Numbered from the stretch's first letter, positions 46,809 to 58,066 are shown. The stretch: 64,000 bases of DNA from Pantoea endophytica (GCF_002858935.1 NZ_PJRT01000033.1:1-64000); one strand, 5' to 3'. The notes: a model not told the origin generated them from the sequence alone. Made by a program: numbers and translations.

Positions 46809-48065
46809 ATGACGCTGCTTGCACTCGGAATCAACCACAAAACTGCACCTGTTGCGCTACGCGAACGCGTTGCGTTTACACCAGACACGCTGGAACTGGC
46901 GCTGAATAGCCTGCTGTCCCAGCCGATGGTGCAGAGCGGTGTGGTCCTTTCGACCTGCAACCGTACAGAACTCTACCTCAGTGTAGAGCAGCAAGCCGAC
47001 CTGCAGGAGAAGCTGGTGCGTTGGCTGTGTGACTATCACGATCTGCGTGAAGAGGATGTGCGCAACAGCCTCTACTGGCATCAGGATAACGCGGCGGTTA
47101 GCCATCTGATGCGCGTGGCCAGCGGGCTGGATTCACTGGTGTTGGGTGAACCACAGATTTTAGGTCAGGTTAAAAAAGCTTTTGTTGATTCGTCACGCGA
47201 CCACGCGCTGAGCAGTGAACTGGAGCGCATGTTCCAGAAAACCTTCTCGGTGGCCAAGCGTGTGCGCACCGAAACCGAGATTGGCGCCAGCGCCGTATCG
47301 GTCGCCTTCGCTGCCTGTTCACTGGCGCGTCAAATTTTTGAATCGCTCAGCACCGTTAACGTGCTGCTGGTCGGCGCTGGTGAAACCATCGAGTTAGTGG
47401 CGCGTCATCTGCGCGAACACTCCGTTAAGAAGCTGATGATCGCCAACCGCACCCGCGAACGCGCACAGCTGCTGGCCGATGAAGTGGGGGCAGAAGTGAT
47501 TGGCCTCGGCGATATCGAAACCCGTCTGGCCGATGCCGACATCATTATCTCTTCCACCGCCAGCCCGCTGCCGATTATCGGTAAAGGGATGGTGGAGCGC
47601 GCGCTGAAAGCACGTCGCAATCAGCCGATGCTGCTGGTGGATATCGCCGTACCGCGCGATGTCGAGCCGGAAGTGGGCAAGCTGGCGAACGCCTATCTCT
47701 ACAGCGTTGATGATCTGCAAGCGATCATCGAGCAGAACATGGCGCAGCGCAAAGCCGCCGCCGTGCAGGCTGAAAGCATTGTGGTGCAGGAGAGCGGCGA
47801 ATTTATGGCCTGGCTGCGCGCGCAAAGCGCGGTTGAGACCATCCGTGAATACCGTTCGCAGGCCGATCAGGTGCGCGCCGAGTTACAGGAACGCGCGCTG
47901 GCCGCGCTGCAGCAGGGCGCTGACGCCGAAAAAGTGCTACAGGAACTGGCACACAAGCTGACCAACCGTTTAATTCATGCACCAACCAAATCACTGCAGC
48001 AGGCCGCGCGCGACGGCGACAGCGAACGCCTGCAGATCTTACGTGACAGCCTCGGTTTAGAGTAA
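46809..48065 (+). CDS. hemA: Glutamyl-tRNA reductase
   Basis: A 418-residue enzyme, first committed step of haem synthesis. The start at 46809 gives the family beginning [19 protein letters not shown]. The catalytic Cys is in [12 protein letters not shown], followed by the [17 protein letters not shown] signature and the NADPH fold [17 protein letters not shown]. It heads the hemA-prfA-prmC-sirB2-sirB1-kdsA cluster, as in E. coli. Confidence 0.97.
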   Translation: MTLLALGINHKTAPVALRERVAFTPDTLELALNSLLSQPMVQSGVVLSTCNRTELYLSVEQQADLQEKLVRWLCDYHDLREEDVRNSLYWHQDNAAVSHLMRVASGLDSLVLGEPQILGQVKKAFVDSSRDHALSSELERMFQKTFSVAKRVRTETEIGASAVSVAFAACSLARQIFESLSTVNVLLVGAGETIELVARHLREHSVKKLMIANRTRERAQLLADEVGAEVIGLGDIETRLADADIIISSTASPLPIIGKGMVERALKARRNQPMLLVDIAVPRDVEPEVGKLANAYLYSVDDLQAIIEQNMAQRKAAAVQAESIVVQESGEFMAWLRAQSAVETIREYRSQADQVRAELQERALAALQQGADAEKVLQELAHKLTNRLIHAPTKSLQQAARDGDSERLQILRDSLGLE

Positions 48066-48106
48066 TCTGGTCAGTCACGACCTATCACTGGGATACCCGC
48101 TATTAC

Positions 48107-49189
48107 ATGAAGAGCTCTATTGTTGCCAAGCTGGAAGCGCTCCAGGAACGCCACGAGGAAGTGGAAGCGTTGCTGGGCGATGCCGGCGTGATTGCCGATC
48201 AGGATCGTTTCCGTGCGTTATCACGCGAATATGCCCAGCTTAGCGACGTCACCCGTTGTTTCCGCGAATGGCAGCAGGTGCAGGAAGACGTTGAAACTGC
48301 CGAAATGATGCTGGAAGACCCGGAAATGCGCGAGATGGCGCAGGAAGAATTAAAGCTGTCACGCGAGAAGCGTGAAGCGCTGGAACAACAGCTGCAAGTG
48401 CTGCTGCTGCCGAAAGATCCCGACGATGAACGTTCGTGCTTTGTCGAAGTGCGCGCCGGTACCGGCGGTGATGAAGCGGCGATTTTTGCCGGCGATCTGT
48501 TCCGTATGTACAGCCGTTACGCCGAAGCGCGTCGCTGGCAGGTTGAGATCATCAGCGCCAACGAAGGTGAGCACGGCGGCTATAAAGAAGTGATCGCCCG
48601 CATCATCGGCGATGGCGCGTATGGCCGCTTTAAGTTTGAATCGGGCGGCCATCGCGTACAGCGCGTGCCAGAAACCGAATCGCAGGGCCGTATTCACACC
48701 TCGGCTTGTACCGTTGCGGTCATGCCGGAACTGCCCGAAGCGGAAATGCCGGAAATCAACGCCGGCGATTTGAAAATCGACACCTTCCGTTCTTCCGGTG
48801 CCGGTGGTCAGCACGTTAACACCACCGATTCCGCGATTCGTATCACCCACTTGCCAACTGGCATTGTGGTGGAGTGTCAGGACGAACGTTCACAGCACAA
48901 AAACAAAGCCAAAGCCTTGGCGGTGTTGGGTGCGCGTATTCACGCGGCGGAAACGGCAAAGCGTAATGCCGCTGAAGCTTCGACGCGTCGTAACCTGCTC
49001 GGCAGCGGCGACCGTTCGGATCGTAACCGCACCTACAACTTCCCGCAGGGCCGCGTCACCGATCACCGCATCAACCTCACGGTTTACCGTCTCGATGAGG
49101 TGATGGAAGGCAAGCTGGATGCGCTGATAGAGCCGATTGTGCAGGAGTATCAAGCCGATCAGCTGGCCGCGCTGGCTGGACAGGATTAA
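48107..49189 (+). CDS. prfA: Peptide chain release factor 1
   Basis: A 360-residue RF1, reading UAG and UAA. It has the RVPETESQG tripeptide anticodon region (PET) and the [10 protein letters not shown] catalytic motif, whose Gln is methylated by PrmC, the next gene. It overlaps prmC by one base (TAATG). Confidence 0.97.
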   Translation: MKSSIVAKLEALQERHEEVEALLGDAGVIADQDRFRALSREYAQLSDVTRCFREWQQVQEDVETAEMMLEDPEMREMAQEELKLSREKREALEQQLQVLLLPKDPDDERSCFVEVRAGTGGDEAAIFAGDLFRMYSRYAEARRWQVEIISANEGEHGGYKEVIARIIGDGAYGRFKFESGGHRVQRVPETESQGRIHTSACTVAVMPELPEAEMPEINAGDLKIDTFRSSGAGGQHVNTTDSAIRITHLPTGIVVECQDERSQHKNKAKALAVLGARIHAAETAKRNAAEASTRRNLLGSGDRSDRNRTYNFPQGRVTDHRINLTVYRLDEVMEGKLDALIEPIVQEYQADQLAALAGQD

Positions 49190-50028
49190 TGATCATCCGT
49201 CGCTGGCTACAGCAGGCTGTGGTAGCGCTCTGTGGCGGCGACAGCCCGAAGCGCGATGCGGAAATATTGCTGGGTTTTGTGACGGGCAAAGCGCGCAGTT
49301 GGCTGATTGCCTTTGACGATGCGGAACTGGACGCGCAGCAGCTGGAACAACTGAATGCGCTGCTGGCGCGCCGCGTCAACGGCGAGCCGATTGCGCATCT
49401 GGTCGGCGAGCGTGAATTCTGGTCGCTGCCGTTGCGCGTCAGTGATGCCACGCTGATCCCGCGTCCGGACACCGAAGTGCTGGTGGAGCAAGCGCTGGCG
49501 CATCTGCCTGCCGCCGCGACTTCACTGCTGGATTTAGGCACCGGCACCGGCGCGATTGCGCTGGCGCTGGCCAGCGAACGGCCAGGCTGCCAGGTTATCG
49601 GCTGCGATCGCATCGCGGCGGCGGTGGAACTGGCGCAGGACAATGCGCAGCGTCTGCACATTGATAACGCCCGCTTCATCCTCAGCAACTGGTTTAACGA
49701 TCTTCCCGCCCAACGTTTTGATCTGATTGTCAGTAATCCCCCCTATATTGATGCCGCCGATGAACATCTGCAGCAGGGCGACGTGCGCTTTGAACCGCGC
49801 AGCGCGTTAGTGGCGGACGATCAGGGTTTGGCCGATTTACGTTTTATCATTCACACCGCACCGCACTGGCTGCACGCTGGCGGCTGGCTGCTGCTGGAAC
49901 ATGGCTGGCAGCAAGGTGATGCCGTGCGCGCCATCATGACGCAGCATGGTTATCAGGCGGTGAGCACCGTTGACGATTACGGCGGTAATCCGCGCGTCAC
50001 ACTAGGACAATTTTTTAATAAGGAATAA
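49189..50028 (+). CDS. prmC: Release-factor glutamine methyltransferase
   Basis: A 279-residue class I methyltransferase that modifies the GGQ glutamine of RF1 and RF2. It has the SAM site LLDLGTGTGAIALALA and the N6/N5 amide motif SNPPYIDAAD. It is coupled to prfA by TAATG, so enzyme and substrate are made together. Confidence 0.96.
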   Translation: MIIRRWLQQAVVALCGGDSPKRDAEILLGFVTGKARSWLIAFDDAELDAQQLEQLNALLARRVNGEPIAHLVGEREFWSLPLRVSDATLIPRPDTEVLVEQALAHLPAAATSLLDLGTGTGAIALALASERPGCQVIGCDRIAAAVELAQDNAQRLHIDNARFILSNWFNDLPAQRFDLIVSNPPYIDAADEHLQQGDVRFEPRSALVADDQGLADLRFIIHTAPHWLHAGGWLLLEHGWQQGDAVRAIMTQHGYQAVSTVDDYGGNPRVTLGQFFNKE

Positions 50029-50030
50029 CG

Positions 50031-50429
50031 ATGGCGAGCTGGTATCCCCTGATTAAACATTTTCACTTGCTGACCGTCGCGCTGACGATTTGTCTGTTTT
50101 TGCTGCGCTTCTACTGGCAAACCACCGGCTCAGCGATGCTGCAACGCCGCTGGGTGCGCATTGCGCCGCACGTTAACGACACCTTTTTGCTGTTAAGCGG
50201 TGCGCTGCTGGTGATGATTACGCATTTTTATCCGTTCACACCGCAAGGAAGCTGGCTGACGGAGAAGCTGTTAGCGGTTATTATCTACATCGCCTTAGGT
50301 TCCGTGGCATTGAGCCGTCGCCCACGTAAAATGGGGACACGTTGGATCGCCTTCCTGATTGCAATCGTAGCGTTGCTGTTTGTGATTAAGCTGGCGATGA
50401 CCAAAATGCCGTTATTGGGGATTGTATGA
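50031..50429 (+). CDS. sirB2: SirB2-family inner-membrane protein
   Basis: A 132-residue protein with about four membrane helices, corresponding to E. coli YchQ/SirB2 in length and place. The function is poorly known. It starts 2 bases after prmC and overlaps sirB1 by 4 bases. Confidence 0.9.
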   Translation: MASWYPLIKHFHLLTVALTICLFLLRFYWQTTGSAMLQRRWVRIAPHVNDTFLLLSGALLVMITHFYPFTPQGSWLTEKLLAVIIYIALGSVALSRRPRKMGTRWIAFLIAIVALLFVIKLAMTKMPLLGIV

Positions 50430-51235
50430 CCTCGCCAGAGCAACTCGATTACAGTAAAACACCGTTGAGTGAAGCGGTGATTGGTGCCACATGCGCCATA
50501 CGCAATGATTTTTCCGCGCCTTCTGTGCAACAACAGTTGGCGGCGCTGGTAGATGAAGCCCGTGAGTTTGTCAGCAGCGAACAGGACGCCGATTTGCAGC
50601 TGGGTAAGCTGCTGGAGCTGTTCTATCGTCAGTGGGGATTTGGCGGCGCCAGCGGCGTCTACAATCTCTCCGACGCGCTGTGGATCGACAAAGTCCTGAA
50701 GAGCCGTCAGGGCACGGCGGTGTCGCTGGGCGTGATCCTGCTGCACATCGCCGATGAGCTGGAATTGCCGCTGATGCCGGTGATTTTCCCGACACAGCTG
50801 ATTCTGCGTGCCGACTGGTTAGATGGCGAAATGTGGCTGATCAACCCGTTCAACGGCGAAACGCTTGATACGCATACGCTGGAAGTGTGGCTGAAAGGCA
50901 ACATCAGCCCAACCGCTAAGCTGTATAACGACGATCTCGACGAAGCCAAGACCATCAACGTGATGCGCAAGATGCTCGACACCTTGAAATCCGCGCTGAT
51001 GGAAGAGAAGCAGATGGAGCTGGCGCTGAACGTCAGCAAAGTGCTGCTGCAGATCGATCCTGACGATCCTTACGAGATTCGCGACCGTGGTTTGATTTAC
51101 GCGCAATTAGAGTGTGAACACATCGCGCTGAATGATTTGACCTATTTCGTTGAACAGTGTCCTGAAGATCCGGTCAGCGAGATGATTAAAGTGCAGATTC
51201 ACGCAATTGAACAGAAACAGGTAACGCTGCATTAA
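50426..51235 (+). CDS. sirB1: SirB1-family protein (transglutaminase-like/TPR)
   Basis: A 269-residue protein matching SirB1/YchA: a transglutaminase-like fold near residues 50-160 (FYRQWGFGGASGVYNLSD, SLGVILLHIADELELPLMPV) and TPR-like helices at the end. No clear catalytic Cys is seen at the transglutaminase position, so it may be a binding protein. It lies between sirB2 and kdsA as in E. coli. Confidence 0.92.
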   Translation: MTSPEQLDYSKTPLSEAVIGATCAIRNDFSAPSVQQQLAALVDEAREFVSSEQDADLQLGKLLELFYRQWGFGGASGVYNLSDALWIDKVLKSRQGTAVSLGVILLHIADELELPLMPVIFPTQLILRADWLDGEMWLINPFNGETLDTHTLEVWLKGNISPTAKLYNDDLDEAKTINVMRKMLDTLKSALMEEKQMELALNVSKVLLQIDPDDPYEIRDRGLIYAQLECEHIALNDLTYFVEQCPEDPVSEMIKVQIHAIEQKQVTLH

Positions 51236-51249
51236 GCGTTACCCGATAA

Positions 51250-52125
<876 letters not shown>

Positions 52126-52140
52126 TTGTTTTGAAATGTG

Positions 52141-52167
52141 AAAAAGGCGCCGATGGCGCCTTTTTTA
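52141..52167 (+). terminator. Terminator of kdsA
   Basis: AAGGCGCC and GGCGCCTT form a stem with loop GAT, followed by TTTTTT; A runs on the other side make it bidirectional. Confidence 0.9.
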
Positions 52168-52244
52168 TTGGCTTGTCGCCATTTATGGCGATCCTACAAC
52201 ATGCACGATTTCCGTATGGTTGGCATTTATGCCGACCGCTAGTC

Positions 52245-53330
52245 TTACAGCATAATCGTCAACAAATACCCGGCAAACAGTGCCAGATGCGCGGCACCGT
52301 TTAACACGTTGGTGCGGCCCGTTGAGAACGAGATGTGACACAGGATCAGCACGGCGCTCATGATCACCATCTGCGGTGGCTCAAGGCCGAACACCAATTG
52401 CTGGTCGGTCAGGGTAGCGATGATGGTCACTGCAGGCACCGTCAGTGAAATGGTCGCCAGCACCGAACCGAAGAACAGATTCATAGCACGCTGGACTTGA
52501 TTCATCAGTACCGCTTTGATTGCACCTAAACCTTCCGGCGACAGGATCAACAGCGCCACCAGGAAGCCGGTGAACTGCGCCGGGGCGTTCAGTTCTGTCA
52601 GCAGACTTTCCAGCGGATTGGCGTTCATCTTGGTCACGCTAATCACCGCAATCAGATGCACGATCAGCCATGCGGTGTGCCACAACGAGCTGTGCGCAGA
52701 AGGCTTACCGTGGTGCGGATCGTCGCCATCATCTTCATGCTCATAAACGAACAGGCTTTGGTGGGTTTTGGTTTGAATCAGCAGGAATACGCCGTACATG
52801 GCCGCAGAAATCGCCGCGATGATCAGCGCCTGCGTAGTCGTGAAGTTACCGCCAGGTAACGCATTGGGGAACACCAGTACCAGAATCGCCAGCGGGAAAA
52901 TGGCGATCATGTACTGTTTTACGCCCGCCAGATTAACGTACTGCGTGGCAAACTTGCGTCCGCCCAGCAGCAGGGCAAAGCCGACTAAACCGGCGGTCAC
53001 AATCATGATGATCGAGTAGAGCGTGTCGCGCATTAGCGCGGGCGCGGCATCGCCGGTGGCCATCAGCGCGGAGATCAGACTCACTTCAAGTATGACGACG
53101 GAAAGACTGAGAATCAGCGAGCCATAAGGTTCGCCTAAACGGTGTGCCAGCACGTCGGCGTGACGCACCACGCTGAAGGCGCTAAACAGAATGGCAACTA
53201 ATGCCAACAGGTTGATGCCGATAACCGGCAGAAGCGCTGTCTGGTTGCCGAAGAAGCTCAGCACCGCCAGCGCAGCAACGGGGAAAATCAGTGAGTACTC
53301 GGTATGGCGGGTTTTCTCATGTCCAGGCAT
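52245..53330 (-). CDS. chaA: Calcium/sodium:proton antiporter ChaA
   Basis: A 361-residue inner-membrane antiporter of the CaCA family with about 11 helices. Two ion-binding repeats are visible: SLSVVILEVSLISALM and LLILSPEGLGAIKAVL with their key Glu residues. A cytoplasmic His/Asp-rich loop (EHEDDGDDPHHG) lies near the middle. It exports calcium, sodium or potassium at alkaline pH. GAGAGGATGG precedes the start. Confidence 0.95.
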   Translation of the reverse strand: MPGHEKTRHTEYSLIFPVAALAVLSFFGNQTALLPVIGINLLALVAILFSAFSVVRHADVLAHRLGEPYGSLILSLSVVILEVSLISALMATGDAAPALMRDTLYSIIMIVTAGLVGFALLLGGRKFATQYVNLAGVKQYMIAIFPLAILVLVFPNALPGGNFTTTQALIIAAISAAMYGVFLLIQTKTHQSLFVYEHEDDGDDPHHGKPSAHSSLWHTAWLIVHLIAVISVTKMNANPLESLLTELNAPAQFTGFLVALLILSPEGLGAIKAVLMNQVQRAMNLFFGSVLATISLTVPAVTIIATLTDQQLVFGLEPPQMVIMSAVLILCHISFSTGRTNVLNGAAHLALFAGYLLTIML

Positions 53331-53697
53331 TTACCATCCTCTCCGGAAAAAGTACAAAGCAGGCAATCATTGCCTGATAAATATAATGAGTTTTCTGACG
53401 TAACGCAGTGTAACTTTTCATCAGCTGTGCTGCTGTGACTTTACGCGATTTTACCAAAAGCGTTTATTATGCATAACACGGCAAAAGAGTGTGTTATCGC
53501 TGGATTAACGCCTGTATTCATTATGTTGCATGAGTCACTCACCCAATTAAAGGTGAGATTGGTCTGGTTAATCGTCGTATAGGGTGAAGTTTATAGAGGT
53601 TTAAACCTGTTTTACGCCATCTGCCAGTAAAAGTACCAGTTTGCGTTTTGACCCAGATGATCCAGACTTAAACCCTGGGTATGAAACAGGAGGAAAT
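53331..53697. other. Intergenic region between chaA and chaB
   Basis: 367 bases between divergent genes. They contain the chaA leader, AT-rich stretches with possible -10 elements (TATTAT near 53466), and the ribosome site AGGAGGA before chaB. No additional gene is evident. Confidence 0.5.
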
Positions 53698-53928
53698 ATG
53701 CCTTATTCATCAAACAAAGAGCTGCCAGACAGCGTGCGTCATGTCCTGCCGGCTCACGCACAAACCATCTATCAAAAGGCCTTTAACAGCGCCTGGGACC
53801 AATACAAAGATCCCGACGACCGGCGTGGCGATGAGTCGCGCGAAGAGGTGGCACACAAAGTCGCCTGGGCAGCAGTCAAGCACGAGTACTCGAAAGGTGA
53901 CGATGACAAGTGGCACCCTAAAAACTAG
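53698..53928 (+). CDS. chaB: ChaB, putative cation transport regulator
   Basis: A 76-residue acidic protein of the ChaB family: ELPDSVRHVLPAHAQTIYQ near the start and a helix with AHKVAWAAVKHEYSK. In E. coli it lies with chaA and chaC; its regulatory role is weakly supported. ATG 53698 was chosen for AGGAGGA in front. Confidence 0.95.
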   Translation: MPYSSNKELPDSVRHVLPAHAQTIYQKAFNSAWDQYKDPDDRRGDESREEVAHKVAWAAVKHEYSKGDDDKWHPKN

Positions 53929-53936
53929 TTTGTCTT

Positions 53937-53970
53937 GCGGGCCGGTGCGGCCCGCCTCGCACTTTTCCCT
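53937..53970 (+). terminator. Possible terminator after chaB
   Basis: GCGGGCC and GGCCCGC form a 7-bp GC-only stem with loop GGTGC; a short TTTT occurs 12 bases later, so strength is uncertain. Confidence 0.5.
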
Positions 53971-54165
53971 TCGCCATTCAAGTTCCTCACCAGGCAGCCG
54001 ATGCTATTTACACAGAATTTCCCTTTTGTGATCGGGGTCAATCTTGAATGTTTTGTTAAAAATGAATTAATGTCTTCTCTTAAGACGATGCAATGAGCGT
54101 CGCCTTTAGACATCAGTTTTGAGGAACCACACCGGCAAGATGTCAGCGTAGTAGAGGAGACCACA

Positions 54166-54837
54166 GTGTTAACGCGGGAATTTTTGTTAAAAGCAGATTG
54201 TAAAACATCGTTTGGCGATATTGATGAAGCGCTGTTCTGGAGCTGTGAAAAGCGTGCGGCATCGCTGTCCGCGACGCTGGCCTGTCGTCCTGACCAAAGC
54301 CCGGTGTGGATTTTTGGCTACGGCTCGCTGATGTGGAATCCCATTTTTGAAGCGGCCGAAGTGGCACCGGGTCGTTTAGAGGGCTGGCACCGTGCGTTTT
54401 GCCTGCGTCTAATTGCCGGTCGCGGCACCGTAACCGCGCCTGGCCGCATGCTGGCGCTGAAAGAGGGCGGTTCCACCAGCGGACTGGCGTTCCGCTTACC
54501 GGAATCGCGTTTGCATGATGAGCTGGAGCTGCTGTGGAAGCGTGAAATGATTACTGGCTGCTATCTGCCAACCTGGTGTGAACTGGAGCTGGAGGATGGA
54601 CGCAACGTTACCGCGCTGGTGTTTATCATGGATCCACGTCATCCGCTGTATGAAACCGATTCCTGCCGCAGCACCATTGCGCCGTTGATTGCCCAGGCCA
54701 GCGGTCCGCTCGGCACCAACGCACAATACCTCTACGCGCTGGAGCAGGAGCTAGGCAAACGTGGCATGCAGGAAGCGGCATTGACGCGCCTGGCAGCAGA
54801 TGTCAGAGCGCTGCAGAGTCATTTGGCAGCGCGCTGA
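54166..54837 (+). CDS. chaC: ChaC, glutathione-specific gamma-glutamylcyclotransferase
   Basis: A 223-residue enzyme that breaks glutathione to 5-oxoproline and Cys-Gly. The substrate loop is FGYGSLMWNP and the catalytic Glu is probably in ELLWKREMI. It starts with GTG behind GAGGAGA. It is the last gene of the conserved block; its end is 6 bases from the ppkA end on the other strand. Confidence 0.95.
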   Translation: MLTREFLLKADCKTSFGDIDEALFWSCEKRAASLSATLACRPDQSPVWIFGYGSLMWNPIFEAAEVAPGRLEGWHRAFCLRLIAGRGTVTAPGRMLALKEGGSTSGLAFRLPESRLHDELELLWKREMITGCYLPTWCELELEDGRNVTALVFIMDPRHPLYETDSCRSTIAPLIAQASGPLGTNAQYLYALEQELGKRGMQEAALTRLAADVRALQSHLAAR

Positions 54838-54843
54838 TACGGA

Positions 54844-56259
54844 TTACTGCGCCGGATTAATCAGCCAGGTTCCCGGCTTATCGATGGTCAGCGATTGGCT
54901 ATGCACCTGGTTGCCGTTACGCACCTCAATGCGATAGTTCCCCGCCGCCAGATTCAGTGAAGCGAATCCGCTGGAGGAGGGCTTCACATCGCGGGCTTCG
55001 CCATTCAGCATCACATTCTCACCCGCCTGCAAACGCAGATAAACCGTCGCCACCGTCGGTGCGCTGCTCGCTACACTGTTGCCTGCTGCGGCAGGCGCAG
55101 CGGGCGCGGAGCTGGCGGCAACCGGCGGTACTTCGCTGTGATGATTCGCTTTCCAAACCACCACCACAACCGCCAGCAGCGCAATTGCAGCGGCCGCCAC
55201 TAAACCCGGCGATAAACGACGCACGTTGCGCGGCGTCAAAGGTTCAACGGTGGCAGCGGCATGATTGACGGCCAACACTTGCGGTTCCGGCGTTGCAACA
55301 CTCGGCTCCACCGGCACAACCGGCTCAGCCACGAGCGGAATAGTGGTGGAGAGCGCTTCGACATCGCTGACCGGCAGATCGATCAAGCTGGCAAAGGCAT
55401 CAATGCTTTGCGGACGATCTGCTGGCTTCATGGCTAACGCGCAGTCAATAGCGTGCAGCAGCGGCAGCGAATAGCCTTCCGGCTTGCGCTCCACCAGCGG
55501 CTGATAGTTATCCTCAATGCAGCGCACCACGCTCACCGGCGGTGCATGGCCGGTGATCAGGTTGTGCAGCACTGCGCCTAGCGCATAGATATCGGTCCAC
55601 GGACCTTGCTCTATTTCGCCTTCTTCGCTGTACTGCTCAATCGGCGCAAAGCCGGGCTTCAGCATGATCTCGGTTTCATCCGAGAGGTTACCGATCTCTT
55701 TGCGCGCCGAGCCAAAATCAAGCAGCACCGGCAGCTGGTTTTCCTGAATCTGGATGTTATCCAGCGAGATATCGCGATGCAGATAACCGGCGGCGTGGAT
55801 AGTATCAATGGCGCCAAACAGCGGCGGTAGCAGACGACGGATCCAGCTCTCGTCAATGCTGTCCGGACTGGTGATCTGCCACTCTTTCAGCGTCATGCCG
55901 CTGTAATAGAGCGTGCCCATGTAGGCGGTGCCGTTCTCTTCCCAGAAGCGCAGCACGTGCAGCAAGCCGGGATGATTGAAGCGTGCCAGCAGGCGCGCCT
56001 CCTGAATAAAGCTATTACGACCGGCGGTAAACAGCTTATGGAAACGCTCTCCGCGCAGTTCCAGCGACATATCCGCCGCACGCACCGCCAACGAGACGGG
56101 CATGTACTCTTTGATCGCGATGGTGCGTTCCAGCTGATGATCCCAGGCACGATAAACAATGCCGAAGCCGCCGCCGCCAATCACTTCCTTGATTTCAAAT
56201 TCATTAAACCGGTAGCCCGCAGGGAGGGCGTTAGGTGTATGGTTTTCGTTTGCCGACAT
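54844..56259 (-). CDS. PpkA-like Ser/Thr protein kinase of the T6SS
   Basis: A 471-residue membrane kinase. Glycine loop GGGGFG (28-33), Lys 50 in IAIKEY, catalytic HRDISLDN (161-168), DFG (181-183) and an activation segment with TEIMLKPGFAP. A Pro/Val-rich linker leads to a membrane helix at about 351-369 and a 100-residue periplasmic domain. PpkA phosphorylates FHA proteins to switch on T6SS assembly, and PppA reverses it. It is the last gene of this operon. The kinase core appears complete. Start 56259 was preferred to a GTG 18 bases earlier. Confidence 0.9.
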   Translation of the reverse strand: MSANENHTPNALPAGYRFNEFEIKEVIGGGGFGIVYRAWDHQLERTIAIKEYMPVSLAVRAADMSLELRGERFHKLFTAGRNSFIQEARLLARFNHPGLLHVLRFWEENGTAYMGTLYYSGMTLKEWQITSPDSIDESWIRRLLPPLFGAIDTIHAAGYLHRDISLDNIQIQENQLPVLLDFGSARKEIGNLSDETEIMLKPGFAPIEQYSEEGEIEQGPWTDIYALGAVLHNLITGHAPPVSVVRCIEDNYQPLVERKPEGYSLPLLHAIDCALAMKPADRPQSIDAFASLIDLPVSDVEALSTTIPLVAEPVVPVEPSVATPEPQVLAVNHAAATVEPLTPRNVRRLSPGLVAAAAIALLAVVVVVWKANHHSEVPPVAASSAPAAPAAAGNSVASSAPTVATVYLRLQAGENVMLNGEARDVKPSSSGFASLNLAAGNYRIEVRNGNQVHSQSLTIDKPGTWLINPAQ

Positions 56260-56325
56260 AGTGAACTCTCTGAACACGTCCTGTAGCGCCCCGTCATCAC
56301 GATGACGGCAGGCAACGACCGCTAA

Positions 56326-57276
56326 TTAATTAATGTTACGCCAGGCACCAATCGCCGGATCGGCGAGATCCGCATGCAGGGTGTCAATCAGTAACACAGT
56401 CACTTTTTGCTGTGGCATAAATTGCGGCGACCAAACGCCGCGTAACGTCTCAACCCGCTTTTTCAGCACATCGCTGCTCTGATCGGCGGTTTTGTCCATC
56501 TTGACCAGAAGTGTGCCGCTAAAACGCCACACATGCTGTTGTGCATCAAACGGCAGCACTAACCAGCTATCATCGGCATCCGGACGCGTAACAATCATGC
56601 GCTGGTTATTCACCGAGACCACTTCCAGCGGCGGACCGCTCATCTTTAAATCTGCAATCGGGTAGCCCTGATAGAAGTTCAGCGCCAGATTATGGGTTTT
56701 GCCAGCGCTCATCAGCGTCATTTCGCTCGGGCCTTCCAGCCAGCCTTCGGTGGAGCAGTGCTGATTCGGGTTATCCGGGATAAACAGCGATTCGCCTTTG
56801 TCATCCCACCAGGTACGGAAATGGCAGCCGCCCGGCAATGCAAAGTGCTGCAGCGGCGTGCTATCCGCCGGGCGCGAGAGATCGAGCGGCGCGGCGTTGC
56901 TGGTGGTGGCGCTGGCGGTGGCATCGTTCAGCACGATCGGGCGCCAGTTCTGTAATTTGGCTGCGCTGCCGTTAGCCAGCACGCTGCCCTCTTTATTGGT
57001 CATCTGCCACGGCAGTTCATCCAGCAGGCCGCACTGATTCGCCAGCAGCGTACCGACGCGCGGCAGGAAGCTGGTCAGGATGCTGGAGTCGGTGCTTTTG
57101 CCCGAAACGATGCGCAGCGGCAGCGTCTCTTTGCACCAGTCGTTGGGCGCTTTGCTCGCCACGTCATCAATGTAGACTTCTAATGACAGGCTCGGGGAAT
57201 ACACCACGCGGTAATCTTCTGCCTGCGCATTTACGGCCAGCAACAGGGTTGCGAAGCCCGTCAACCACACTTTCAT
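56326..57276 (-). CDS. Secreted T6SS-operon protein, unknown
   Basis: A 316-residue protein with a clear Sec signal peptide (MKVWLTGFATLLLAVNAQAE) and no further membrane segment, so it is periplasmic. Four Cys occur in the mature part (WCKE, NQCG, GGCHF, QHCST), enough for two disulfides. I do not recognise the family. It lies between ppkA and pppA, so it may be a periplasmic sensor or partner for the outer domain of the kinase, as the TagQRST proteins are in Pseudomonas; that is inference. ATG 57276 has AAGGA before it. Confidence 0.75.
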   Translation of the reverse strand: MKVWLTGFATLLLAVNAQAEDYRVVYSPSLSLEVYIDDVASKAPNDWCKETLPLRIVSGKSTDSSILTSFLPRVGTLLANQCGLLDELPWQMTNKEGSVLANGSAAKLQNWRPIVLNDATASATTSNAAPLDLSRPADSTPLQHFALPGGCHFRTWWDDKGESLFIPDNPNQHCSTEGWLEGPSEMTLMSAGKTHNLALNFYQGYPIADLKMSGPPLEVVSVNNQRMIVTRPDADDSWLVLPFDAQQHVWRFSGTLLVKMDKTADQSSDVLKKRVETLRGVWSPQFMPQQKVTVLLIDTLHADLADPAIGAWRNIN

Positions 57277-57289
57277 AAGCATCCTTGGA

Positions 57290-58066
57290 TCAATAACGTG
57301 ACGGCAGAAAACGTGCCGCATCAGCCTGGGAATAAAGCAGCGTCGCTTCCTGCGGTTCGCCAATCCAGACGGCCAGAGCGCTGAGATTGTCGCTTTTAAC
57401 ACTGCGGTTAACGGCTTGTTCCATCAAAGTCAGCCACTCTTCGCAGGCATTCACCATGCGCAGGGCCAGTTCCATTTCGTGGGTGGTGAGATTGAGCCAG
57501 AATCCATCGCTGCAAACCAGGAACGCATCGCCATCGGCCAGCGTAATCACCTCGCTAAAAGTGGCCGGACGGGCAGGCTCAACACCGAGCGCATTATAGA
57601 GTAAATTACTGTTAATGCCGGTATTTTCATAGCCCGCCTCGCGTAACTGCTGGGCCAGACTGTGGTCACGCGTCACCTGATTTAGCACCCCATGACGGAA
57701 GTGATAAACCCGGCTGTCGCCAGCGTGCGCCCACCATGCGCGCTGTTTTTCGCGGTCGATAAACAGCGCGGCGAGCGTGGTGCTCATACGTGAAAAATTC
57801 GGATTGTTTCCCTGTGCCTCAATCAGCACCTGCTGGCAGTGTTCGATGGCGGTGCGCGTGCTTTCAGGGGTGAACGTCGCATTCTGCTGCAGCTGCGTTA
57901 GCAGCGTATCGCGCACCAGCTGCGCGGCGATATCACCGCCAGGCAAACCGGCGACGCCGTCACACACCAGAAAACAGGCTTTATGATCGTCCAGCTCGGC
58001 GCCGGTACGATCCTGATTTTCGTCGCGCATGCCTTGCTGGCAGCGGCTGGCAAACATCATCTTCAT
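57290..58066 (-). CDS. pppA: PppA, PP2C-type protein phosphatase of the T6SS
   Basis: A 258-residue PP2C phosphatase with its metal-site motifs: RDENQDR, VCDGVAGLPGGDIAA, AWWAHAGDSRVYHFR and LVCSDGFW. PppA removes the phosphate from the FHA protein and so resets T6SS assembly. The start overlaps the end of the fha gene by 4 bases. Length is normal for the family. Confidence 0.93.
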   Translation of the reverse strand: MKMMFASRCQQGMRDENQDRTGAELDDHKACFLVCDGVAGLPGGDIAAQLVRDTLLTQLQQNATFTPESTRTAIEHCQQVLIEAQGNNPNFSRMSTTLAALFIDREKQRAWWAHAGDSRVYHFRHGVLNQVTRDHSLAQQLREAGYENTGINSNLLYNALGVEPARPATFSEVITLADGDAFLVCSDGFWLNLTTHEMELALRMVNACEEWLTLMEQAVNRSVKSDNLSALAVWIGEPQEATLLYSQADAARFLPSRY

